A stretch of DNA of 45,041 bases from an uncultured Kiritimatiellota bacterium (GTDB lineage Bacteria > Verrucomicrobiota > Kiritimatiellia > RFP12 > UBA1067): NCBI GenBank assembly GCA_934635045.1, contig CAKTZA010000027.1, forward strand, positions 1 to 45,041, in the 5' to 3' direction. A program made the translations under genes and the position numbers. Below the pieces are notes generated by a model. The model was given only the letters and a program-made list of their open reading frames with translations. It was not told the origin of the DNA and did not search any database. Positions 1 through 6,430 of the stretch are shown one piece after another. Position 1 is the stretch's first letter. Each line of letters begins with the position of its first letter.

Positions 1-2
1 CG

Positions 3-314
3 TCGGACGCAACAGTCCGGCGGATTATGAAGGAAAACGATGTAGTGCAGTCAGCTATTCAACTGGCAAACTCGGGGCGCGGCTGCAAGATTGCGCAGAA
101 GGTCGGCTTCGACTTCGTGAAGACCTCGACGGGCTTCGGCGCGGGCGGCGCGACGGTCGAGGACGTGCGGCTCATGCGGAAGACCGTCGGGCCGGAGATG
201 GGCGTCAAGGCGGCGGGCGGCATCCGCGACCGCGCGACGGCGGAGGCGATGGTCGCGGCGGGCGCGACGCGGCTCGGCTGCTCGGCGGGCGTCGCGATCT
301 GCCATGTGCTATAA
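3..314 (+). CDS. deoC: Deoxyribose-phosphate aldolase, C-terminal part (5' end beyond window)
   Basis: From about residue 27 of the visible frame the protein matches the C-terminal half of class I DeoC, the cytosolic aldolase that splits 2-deoxyribose-5-phosphate into acetaldehyde and glyceraldehyde-3-phosphate. The Schiff-base lysine lies in FVKTSTGF, followed by GGATVEDV, and a second lysine lies in GVKAAGGIRD, as in the family. The frame is open to the window edge. The first 25 or so residues (RRIMKENDVVQSAIQLANSG) do not resemble DeoC, and their DNA is clearly less GC-rich than what follows, so the true N-terminal part is missing or replaced near base 75. The ATG at 27 is therefore unlikely to be a native start. 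The stop TAA (312-314) lies inside the -10 hexamer of the next gene. Confidence 0.75.
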   Translation, partial: SDATVRRIMKENDVVQSAIQLANSGRGCKIAQKVGFDFVKTSTGFGAGGATVEDVRLMRKTVGPEMGVKAAGGIRDRATAEAMVAAGATRLGCSAGVAICHVL

Positions 315-315
315 T
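307..315 (+). promoter_or_regulatory. Extended -10 promoter of purN
   Basis: The sequence TGC-TATAAT ends six bases before the purN ATG at 322. A transcript starting at the usual distance from this -10 would begin at or next to the A of the ATG, so it would be leaderless. No Shine-Dalgarno sequence fits before the ATG. The TAA stop of the upstream aldolase frame is part of the hexamer. No good -35 is visible. Confidence 0.65.
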
Positions 316-321
316 ATGGTC

Positions 322-969
322 ATGAAGAAACTACAACTTGGCGTACTCGGCTCGGGAGCCGGCTCGAACATGCAGTCCATCGTCGACGCGATTGACGCGG
401 GGACGCTCGACGCGGAAATCAAGATCGTCCTCGCGGACGTGCCGGACGCGAAGATCCTCGACCGCGCGCGGCGGCACGGCATCCCTTGCCAGTATCTTGA
501 CTGCGCGCCGTGGAAGACGAAGCTCGAAGGCCCCGCCGAAGACCGCTGCATCGAGCTGCTGAAGGGCGCGGGCGTCGACACGGTCGTCCTCGCGGGCTTC
601 ATGCGCATCGTGAAGCCCAAGCTGCTCGCGGCGTTCCCGAACCGCGTCCTCAACATCCACCCCGCGCTGCTGCCGGCGTTCCCCGGCGTCCACAGCTGGA
701 CGCAGGCGCTCGACTACGGCTGCAAGGTCGCGGGCGTGACAGTGCATTTCGTCGACGCGGGCACGGACTCCGGGCCGATCCTCGTGCAGAAGGCCGTGCC
801 GGTCCTGGAGGACGACACGCCGGAGACGCTGCACGCGCGTATCCAGGTTCAGGAGCATCTCGCCTATCCCGAAGCCCTCGGCATCGTCGCGCGGGGCGAC
901 TACGAGATCACGGGTCGTCGGGTGCGCATTCGGACGTCTCCGAACGGCGCCGCCACGCGAGGGGCGTGA
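322..969 (+). CDS. purN: Phosphoribosylglycinamide formyltransferase
   Basis: This is a 215-residue cytosolic GAR transformylase, the third step of purine synthesis, which moves a formyl group from 10-formyl-THF to GAR. The phosphate-binding loop GSGAGSN is at residues 10-16. The catalytic Asn and His are in NIHPALLP (N111, H113), and the conserved aspartate is in HFVDAGTDSGPIL (about D149). Length fits the family. I start at MKKLQLG (322) because the sequence just before it is a -10 element; ATG 316 (two residues longer) and ATG 304 would fall in or before that promoter. The last 62 bases overlap, antisense, the end of the regulator on the other strand, and the final 15 or so residues look like a non-conserved tail. 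Confidence 0.95.
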   Translation: MKKLQLGVLGSGAGSNMQSIVDAIDAGTLDAEIKIVLADVPDAKILDRARRHGIPCQYLDCAPWKTKLEGPAEDRCIELLKGAGVDTVVLAGFMRIVKPKLLAAFPNRVLNIHPALLPAFPGVHSWTQALDYGCKVAGVTVHFVDAGTDSGPILVQKAVPVLEDDTPETLHARIQVQEHLAYPEALGIVARGDYEITGRRVRIRTSPNGAATRGA

Positions 970-2089
970 GGCCGGTCGCGGCGCGGAACGCCCGGTTCAG
1001 CCGCGCGGGCGCGCGGTAGCCGCACGCCTCGACGATGGCGGCGACGGGCAGGCGCGTGTGCGCGAGCAGGTCTTTCGCCCGTTCGAGCCGCACCTCCATC
1101 AGCTCGTCGAGCACCGAGCGCCCGGTCGCGCGGCGAAAGCGGATTTCGGCGTTGCGCCGCGAGCAGGGGAACTGCGCGAGGACGTCGTGCGGCGTCAGGC
1201 GCGCGCCGTCGGGCGCGTGTAGGCGCTCGAGCGCGGCGGCGACGTCCGCGTCCTTCCGCTTGAAGATGCGCGTCGATCCCCGGCGCGTCAGGCCCGAGAC
1301 GGCGAAGACCGTCTCGTCCGGGACGCTCTTCGCCCGCAGGATCTTGCGCGCGAGCAGGCGCGCGGCGAAGCGGCCGCCCTGCCGAAAGTCGGGATGGACG
1401 CTCGTCAGCGTGGGGATCGTGTGCTCGCAGATGCTCTCGTTGTCGTCCACGCCGATGACGGCGAGGTCGTCCGGCACGGCGAGGTTCGCCTGTCGGCAGA
1501 TCGTGAGAATCGCCTCCGCCAGCGTGTCGTCCGCCGCGAACAGGCCGCAGGGCTTCGGCAGTCCGAGCAGCCAGCGCTTCAGGGCCTCCGCCGTCGACCG
1601 GTGCGCGGCGGACGGCGGCTGCGGCAGCTCAAGCGCGGCGAAGTCACGTCCGTTCAGCCGTAGCGCGTCGGCGAACGCCGCCTGGCGCCGCTGGCTCCAG
1701 GCGCGGCCCTTCAGCCCGACGAACGCGAAATGCGCCGCGTCGCGCAGGATCAGCTCGCGCGCCGCGAACCGGGCGGTGGCCGAGGCGTCGTGGATCACGC
1801 GGGTCGCGCGCGCGGGCAGGATCGCCGCGTCGCAGCCGAGGTAGACGACGGGCGTCTGCCCGAACGCGCGCGGCGGAATCGTCTTCGCCGTCACGCCGTT
1901 GCCGTTGCCCTCGACGATGCAGCCGGCGGGCTTCCAGAAGCGCAGCAGCTCGCGGACGGGGAAGTCCGTGCCCTCGAACGCGAAGGACTGGACGTTCCAG
2001 TCCGTGCCCTGCGCGAAGGCGCGGACGCCCGACAGCATCTCCGACTGGGCCTTGCCGGTCGAGGTCGCAAACACGAGAATCGTTTCCAT
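908..2089 (-). CDS. XylR-type transcriptional regulator (LacI-like sensor plus AraC HTH)
   Basis: This is a 393-residue cytosolic DNA-binding regulator. Residues 1 to about 280 form a periplasmic-binding-protein-like sensor of the LacI/XylR kind; PDDLAVIGVDDNESICEHTIPTLTSV is the typical late segment (shown from position 235 or so). Residues 285-393 are an AraC HTH domain with RRNAEIRFRRATG, LDELMEVRLERAKDLL and a final GLTPLAWRR. I start at METILVF (2089), seven bases after a TATACT -10 on this strand. It is divergent from nagB and GH20, so it probably controls amino-sugar genes, with a sugar or sugar phosphate as ligand; that is inference from position. Its last 62 bases overlap the end of purN in convergent orientation. 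Confidence 0.88.
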   Translation of the reverse strand: METILVFATSTGKAQSEMLSGVRAFAQGTDWNVQSFAFEGTDFPVRELLRFWKPAGCIVEGNGNGVTAKTIPPRAFGQTPVVYLGCDAAILPARATRVIHDASATARFAARELILRDAAHFAFVGLKGRAWSQRRQAAFADALRLNGRDFAALELPQPPSAAHRSTAEALKRWLLGLPKPCGLFAADDTLAEAILTICRQANLAVPDDLAVIGVDDNESICEHTIPTLTSVHPDFRQGGRFAARLLARKILRAKSVPDETVFAVSGLTRRGSTRIFKRKDADVAAALERLHAPDGARLTPHDVLAQFPCSRRNAEIRFRRATGRSVLDELMEVRLERAKDLLAHTRLPVAAIVEACGYRAPARLNRAFRAATGLTPLAWRRRSETSECAPDDP

Positions 2090-2096
2090 GCCGGAC

Positions 2097-2105
2097 AGTA
2101 TAGCA
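2097..2105 (-). promoter_or_regulatory. Extended -10 promoter of the XylR-type regulator
   Basis: On the minus strand this reads TGC-TATACT and ends seven bases before the regulator ATG, so the predicted mRNA is leaderless or nearly so. No Shine-Dalgarno sequence lies between. Confidence 0.55.
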
Positions 2106-2137
2106 CATCGTGCGGGCGCTTCGCAATCGGATAGAAG

Positions 2138-2153
2138 ATTTTTGCGCGAAAAT
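2138..2153. promoter_or_regulatory. Candidate operator between the divergent regulator and nagB
   Basis: The AT-rich palindrome ATTTTtGCGCgAAAAT (one mismatched pair) lies midway between the two divergent -10 elements, about 26 bases upstream of the nagB -10. Position and symmetry suit a binding site for the adjacent regulator. It is a single instance, with no second copy to compare. Confidence 0.35.
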
Positions 2154-2175
2154 ATCATTATTGGCGGCCCGCATA

Positions 2176-2184
2176 TGCTATAAT
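2176..2184 (+). promoter_or_regulatory. Extended -10 promoter of nagB
   Basis: TGC-TATAAT is followed by a leader of about 25-30 bases that carries a good Shine-Dalgarno (AAAGGAG, 2199-2205) before the ATG at 2216. No clear -35 is visible, in line with an extended -10 promoter. Confidence 0.6.
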
Positions 2185-2215
2185 AGGGCCAACCTCTTGA
2201 AAGGAGCAAACAGAC

Positions 2216-2992
2216 ATGATTACGGAAGTCACACGCGATTACGCCTCGATGAGCGCGATCGGCGCCTCGATCATCTTCGGGGACGCGATGAAGAAGCTCG
2301 CGAAGGGCGAGCGCTACAACCTCGGCCTTGCGACCGGGAACACGATGATCACGCTCTATGCGGAGCTTGCGGAGAAGTTCAACGCGGCGAAGGCCGACCT
2401 CTCGCTTCTCTCGACGTGGAACCTCGACGAGTATGCGGTGGACGGCCAGACGCCCGTGCCGCACGACCATCCGCTCTCGTACTGGAAGTACATGCACGAG
2501 ACGTTCTTCGCGAAGCTCGATCCCGCGCGGGGCTTTCGCGAGGCGAACGCGCACTTCCCCGATCCGGCGAATCCGGCGGCGTACGATCCCGCGATCGCGG
2601 CGGCGGGCGGGCTTGACCTGCAGCTGCTGGGCATCGGCTTCAACGGGCACATCGCCTTCAACGAGCCGATGCGGGAGGACGAGATCTCCGTCGCGGCGTT
2701 TGGCGCGCTGCCGACGCGCGTGCTGCCGCTCTCGCAGGAGACGATCGACCAGAACACGCGCCTCACGGCGGGCGGCGACGAAAGCCTGATGCCGCGCTTC
2801 GCCGCGACGATGGGCATGGCGCCGATTCTCGCGGCGAAGAGGTGCCTGCTGCTCGCGTGCTTCGCCGAACAGCAGGCGCCGCTCCGCGCGATCTTCGCGA
2901 AGGGCGCGCCGACGCCGTTCCTGCCGGCCTCGTACCTGTGGCGTCATCCCGACTACCGCCTCGTCTACACGGCGGACAAGATTCACCTCTAA
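2216..2992 (+). CDS. nagB: Glucosamine-6-phosphate deaminase
   Basis: This is a 258-residue cytosolic enzyme that converts glucosamine-6-phosphate to fructose-6-phosphate and ammonia. The SIS-like fold signature GLATGNT lies near residue 40, LDEY near residues 70-73 carries the catalytic Asp, and GIGFNGHIAFNEP carries H145 and E150. Length is that of short bacterial NagB. A strong Shine-Dalgarno fixes the start. The GH20 gene follows after 17 bases, so hexosamine release and entry into glycolysis are co-transcribed. No nagA or transporter is present in the window. Confidence 0.95.
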   Translation: MITEVTRDYASMSAIGASIIFGDAMKKLAKGERYNLGLATGNTMITLYAELAEKFNAAKADLSLLSTWNLDEYAVDGQTPVPHDHPLSYWKYMHETFFAKLDPARGFREANAHFPDPANPAAYDPAIAAAGGLDLQLLGIGFNGHIAFNEPMREDEISVAAFGALPTRVLPLSQETIDQNTRLTAGGDESLMPRFAATMGMAPILAAKRCLLLACFAEQQAPLRAIFAKGAPTPFLPASYLWRHPDYRLVYTADKIHL

Positions 2993-3009
2993 CCGAAAGG
3001 AAAGCAGAC

Positions 3010-4479
3010 ATGAGCATGTTGATGGTTGTTCTGGCCTCGATTGTCCTCGTGCCCCAGCCGACGCGGCTCGTCGAGGGCACGGGCACCTGCCCAACGGGCG
3101 CGGTCGTCCGCGCCGTGACGGACGCGGCGATTCCGTCCGAGGGCTATCGCCTGTCCGTGCGTCCTGACGAGATCGTCATCGCGTCGTCGGACGCGGCGGG
3201 GCGCTTCTATGCGGAGCAGACGCTGGCCCAGCTGCGGGACGGCGCCGCCTATCCGTGCGTCGAGATCGAGGACGCGCCGGCGTTCAGGTGGCGCGGATTC
3301 ATGCTGGACGAGGGACGGCACTTCTTCGGCAAGGAGGTCGTGCGCCGTCTCCTCGACGCGATGGCGATGCACAAGCTGAACGTCCTGCACTGGCACCTCA
3401 CGGAAGACCAGGGCTGGCGCCTTGACGTGCCGGGTCTGCCCGAACTCGCGAAATACGGCTCGGTGCGTCCGTCGTCGCCCCTGCGCGGCGCGACGCTCAG
3501 GCGCCTGCCCGGGCGCTACGGTTACGCCATCGACCAGAACACGGAGCCGTACGGGCCGTACTTCTACACGCGCGACGACCTGAAGGAGATCGTGGACTAC
3601 GCGGCGGCGCGCCACGTCACGGTCGTGCCGGAGGTCGACCTGCCGGGGCACACGCTCGCCGCGCTCGCCGCCTATCCGAATCTCGCGTGCGTGCCGACGA
3701 ACATCGTGCCGCGCGCGGCGGGGACGGTCTGGGGCATCTACCCGGACGTCCTCTGCCTCGGCAACGACGAGACGGTGCGCTTCATCGAGAAGGTGCTGGA
3801 CTTCGTCTGCGAGGTCTTCCCCTCGAAGGTCATCCACATCGGCGGCGACGAGTGCCCGTCGGTGCGCTGGGAGACGTGCCCGAAGTGCCGTGCGCGGATG
3901 GCGCGCGAGGGGCTGTCGAAGCCGGCCGAGCTGCAGACCTGGATCACGCGGAAGATGTCCGCCCACCTGGAGAAGAAGGGCCGCCGCCTCATGGGGTGGG
4001 ACGAGATCCTGAACGGCGAGCTGCCGAAGTCGGCGATCGGCCAGAGCTGGCGCATGGCGTCCGGCGAAGGCGCGGGGCACGGCCTCGTCTCGGGGGCGGC
4101 CGGCGCGATGCGCGGACACGACATGGTGATGTCGCCCTACCGGCTGACCTACTACGCGATCAAGCAGGGGCTGAAGGACGACCCGTTCGAGCGCGGCGGC
4201 GGCGTCCTCACGCTGGAGAAGGCCTACTCGTACGATCCGCTCGCGGGCGTGCCGGAAGAGGCGCGGGCGCGCGTGCTGGGCGGCGAGGGCTGCCTCTGGA
4301 GCGAGTACATCTGGAACGAGCATGACCTCGCGTGGCGCGCGTGGCCGCGGGCGTGCGCGCTGGCGGAGGTCCTGTGGACGAACCCCGCGCCGCGTGACTA
4401 CGCCGACTTCCGCCGCCGGATGGAGAAGCACCGTCCGCGCCTCCTGCGCGCGCTCATCAACTGCGCGCCGATGGAGTAA
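3010..4479 (+). CDS. Beta-N-acetylhexosaminidase, GH20
   Basis: This is a 489-residue GH20 enzyme that removes terminal GlcNAc or GalNAc from glycans. Residues 1-20 or so are hydrophobic but short and uncharged, a possible signal peptide without a clear cut site. Next comes a reduced GH20b-like domain (LVPQPTRLVEG), then the catalytic barrel from about residue 95 (FRWRGFMLDEGRHF, LHWHLTEDQGWRLD). The catalytic Asp-Glu pair is D280-E281 in HIGGDEC, and GGEGCLWSEY near the end is typical. I start at MSMLMVV because the frame before it lies inside nagB and GAAAGGAAA precedes this ATG. It is the second gene of the nagB operon and is followed by a terminator. Confidence 0.93.
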   Translation: MSMLMVVLASIVLVPQPTRLVEGTGTCPTGAVVRAVTDAAIPSEGYRLSVRPDEIVIASSDAAGRFYAEQTLAQLRDGAAYPCVEIEDAPAFRWRGFMLDEGRHFFGKEVVRRLLDAMAMHKLNVLHWHLTEDQGWRLDVPGLPELAKYGSVRPSSPLRGATLRRLPGRYGYAIDQNTEPYGPYFYTRDDLKEIVDYAAARHVTVVPEVDLPGHTLAALAAYPNLACVPTNIVPRAAGTVWGIYPDVLCLGNDETVRFIEKVLDFVCEVFPSKVIHIGGDECPSVRWETCPKCRARMAREGLSKPAELQTWITRKMSAHLEKKGRRLMGWDEILNGELPKSAIGQSWRMASGEGAGHGLVSGAAGAMRGHDMVMSPYRLTYYAIKQGLKDDPFERGGGVLTLEKAYSYDPLAGVPEEARARVLGGEGCLWSEYIWNEHDLAWRAWPRACALAEVLWTNPAPRDYADFRRRMEKHRPRLLRALINCAPME

Positions 4480-4502
4480 TCGTACCCGACAGCGCGCGTC
4501 AC

Positions 4503-4545
4503 CTGTCGCCCCTGTGAACCGCTTCGCAGAGGGCGACAGTTTTTT
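4503..4545 (+). terminator. Intrinsic terminator of the nagB-GH20 operon
   Basis: A perfect nine-base stem CTGTCGCCC / GGGCGACAG (4503-4511 with 4531-4539) is followed at once by six T (4540-4545). It lies 24 bases after the GH20 stop and before the mraZ promoter, and it is the clearest terminator in the window. Confidence 0.88.
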
Positions 4546-4574
4546 CTCTGCCCCCATTGACGTGGCGTGGGACA

Positions 4575-4589
4575 TGGTGTATAATGGTG
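4575..4589 (+). promoter_or_regulatory. mraZ promoter with TGGTG direct repeat
   Basis: TATAAT (4580-4585) lies 11 bases before the mraZ ATG, leaving only a few bases of leader. It is flanked by two TGGTG copies whose starts are 10 bases apart (4575 and 4585). MraZ of E. coli binds TGGGN repeats with the same 10-base period upstream of its own gene, so this may be an autoregulatory site overlapping the -10. TGG also starts at 4563 and 4568, but off that period. Confidence 0.5.
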
Positions 4590-4596
4590 TCACAAA

Positions 4597-5079
4597 ATGT
4601 CAAAAGGGGTCTCGCAGAGTGTCGCGGAGTCGACGGGCGTGGAATCGGGCGTTCTTTTCGGGCGCCACGACTTCGCGCTTGATCCGAAAAGGCGCCTGAC
4701 CATTCCAAGCGAATGGCGCGGCGTGTTTTCGGGCGGCGTCGTCTACGTGATGCCCGACCGCAAGGAAAAGTGCCTCAATCTCTACCCGAAGGCGGAGATG
4801 GACGCCTTTCTCGATCAGCTGCGCCAGAAAGCGCTCCTTGATCCGGCGCTCAACCGGGTGTTCGCCAAGATCGGCGCGGTCTCGCAGCAGCTCTCCTTTG
4901 ACGTTCAGGGACGGATCCGCATCTGCGACAAGCTCCTTCAGTTCGCGAACTTGGCGACGACGGTCGCGATGGTGGGTTCGTTCCGCATGGTGAAGCTCTA
5001 CGCGCCGGAGGTCCTTGGGCCCGAGGATGCGGTGGACATCGAGGAAATCGACAATGTGCTGACGGCGGCGGGGTTGTGA
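4597..5079 (+). CDS. mraZ: Transcriptional regulator MraZ
   Basis: This is a 160-residue MraZ protein, the AbrB/SpoVT-like DNA-binding protein that opens division and cell-wall clusters and represses its own operon. Both family repeats are present: DPKRRLTIPSEWR near residues 29-41 and DVQGRIRICDKL near residues 102-113. About 15 extra residues precede the usual start of homology, so a downstream start is possible, but the only in-frame ATG near the promoter is 4597. rsmH starts one base after the stop. Confidence 0.93.
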   Translation: MSKGVSQSVAESTGVESGVLFGRHDFALDPKRRLTIPSEWRGVFSGGVVYVMPDRKEKCLNLYPKAEMDAFLDQLRQKALLDPALNRVFAKIGAVSQQLSFDVQGRIRICDKLLQFANLATTVAMVGSFRMVKLYAPEVLGPEDAVDIEEIDNVLTAAGL

Positions 5080-5080
5080 C

Positions 5081-5992
5081 ATGAACGAGACGCACATCCC
5101 CGTCCTCCTGGAGGAAACGGTCGGCGCACTGTCCGTCAGGCCCGGCGGCCGGTACGTGGACGGCACGCTTGGCCGGGCGGGCCACGCGCGGGCGATTCTC
5201 GCGCGCGGCGGCGAAGTCCTCGGCATCGACCGCGACGACGCGGCGCGCGCGGCGGTGCGGGCGCAGGGGCTGAACGGGCTGACGGTGGTCGCGGGCAACC
5301 ACGGCGACGTGAAGAGGATTGCAGATGAGCAGGGATGGAACGAAGTCGACGGGGTCCTGCTGGACCTGGGTGTGTCAAGTCCTCAGCTGGATGAGGCCGG
5401 ACGCGGGTTCAGCTTTCTCCGCGAGGGACCCCTTGACATGCGCATGGATCGGTCGGGCGCCCTGACGGCGGCGGATCTCGTGAACGGCGAAAGCGCGGAG
5501 CGGCTGGCGGAGATCTTCCGCACGCTCGGCGAGGAGCCGCAGGCGCGGCGGATCGCGCGCGCGCTCGTCGCGGCGCGGGAGCGGGGCGCGCGATTCGCGA
5601 CGACGACGGAACTCGCGGACTTCGTGGAGCGGCTGGTCGGGCGGCGCGGCGGGCACCATCCGGCGACGCGCGTCTTCCAGGCGCTGCGGATGGCGGTGAA
5701 CGACGAGCTCGGCGAGCTGGCGCGGGCGCTCGACGGCGGGCTCGCGATCCTGAAGCCGGGCGGGCGGTTCGCGGTCATCACGTTCGAGAGCCTGTCCGAC
5801 CGGCTCGTGAAGCGGTTCTTCGCCGCGCACGTCGGGAAGATGCGCGCCCTTCAGCAGGGCGGCGAGGCGTGGGACGGCGAGCTGCCGAGGGCGCGGGCGG
5901 TCACGAAGAAGGCCGTGACGGCAGGCGCGGCGGAAGTTGACTTGAATCCGAGGGCGCGGAGCGCGAAGCTGCGCGTGATCGAAAGGACGTAA
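5081..5992 (+). CDS. rsmH: 16S rRNA m4C1402 methyltransferase RsmH
   Basis: This is a 303-residue SAM-dependent enzyme that N4-methylates C1402 of 16S rRNA. It opens with HIPVLLEETV. The SAM-binding segment YVDGTLGRAGHA is near residue 27, LLDLGVSSPQLDE near residue 93, and GPLDMRMD and HHPATRVFQALRMAVNDEL follow; the latter is the strongest RsmH signature. It starts one base after mraZ, so the two are translationally coupled, and it is followed by an ftsL-like gene after six bases. Confidence 0.96.
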   Translation: MNETHIPVLLEETVGALSVRPGGRYVDGTLGRAGHARAILARGGEVLGIDRDDAARAAVRAQGLNGLTVVAGNHGDVKRIADEQGWNEVDGVLLDLGVSSPQLDEAGRGFSFLREGPLDMRMDRSGALTAADLVNGESAERLAEIFRTLGEEPQARRIARALVAARERGARFATTTELADFVERLVGRRGGHHPATRVFQALRMAVNDELGELARALDGGLAILKPGGRFAVITFESLSDRLVKRFFAAHVGKMRALQQGGEAWDGELPRARAVTKKAVTAGAAEVDLNPRARSAKLRVIERT

Positions 5993-5998
5993 GGGAAG

Positions 5999-6424
5999 AT
6001 GAGAAGGAACAGGAAGGTTTCGAAGAAGATGTCCGTCATCGCGACGAACACGATGCGCTTCGGCGCGATCATCGTGTTCTTCTTCGTGATGGTGATCTTG
6101 AACATCCTCTCGTCGTCGAGCTGCACGCAGCTCCTGAACGAGAAGGGCCAGAAGGAGCGCGAGCTCGCGAAACTGGAGGAGTCGCACCGCCGCGAGTCGA
6201 CGCGGTGGGAGGAGATGAAGACGCCGGAGAAGATCGAGGCGGCGCTCTTCCGCCACGGGCTCAAGATGTCGACGCCGCGCGCCGACCAGTGCATTCGCCT
6301 GAACGAGCGCGGCGTGCCGTATCCGAACCAGCTGGCGCTGACGCGCCTGCGCCAGCGTTCGTCCGCCGCCGCGACGGCGCGCTATGTCGCGCCGACCCAG
6401 CGCCCGAAGCGCAAGATCCGCTGA
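5999..6424 (+). CDS. ftsL: FtsL-like division protein
   Basis: This is a 141-residue bitopic protein with a basic N-terminus, one membrane segment at about residues 20-38 (FGAIIVFFFVMVILNIL), and then a charged helix likely to form a coiled coil (residues 45-70). That layout, and the place between rsmH and ftsI, is the mark of FtsL, which forms the FtsQLB complex at the septum; the sequence itself is poorly conserved in this family. The tail after residue 105 is basic and Ala/Arg-rich. The name rests on topology and position rather than on motifs. Confidence 0.7.
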   Translation: MRRNRKVSKKMSVIATNTMRFGAIIVFFFVMVILNILSSSSCTQLLNEKGQKERELAKLEESHRRESTRWEEMKTPEKIEAALFRHGLKMSTPRADQCIRLNERGVPYPNQLALTRLRQRSSAAATARYVAPTQRPKRKIR

Positions 6425-6430
6425 CGCGCG

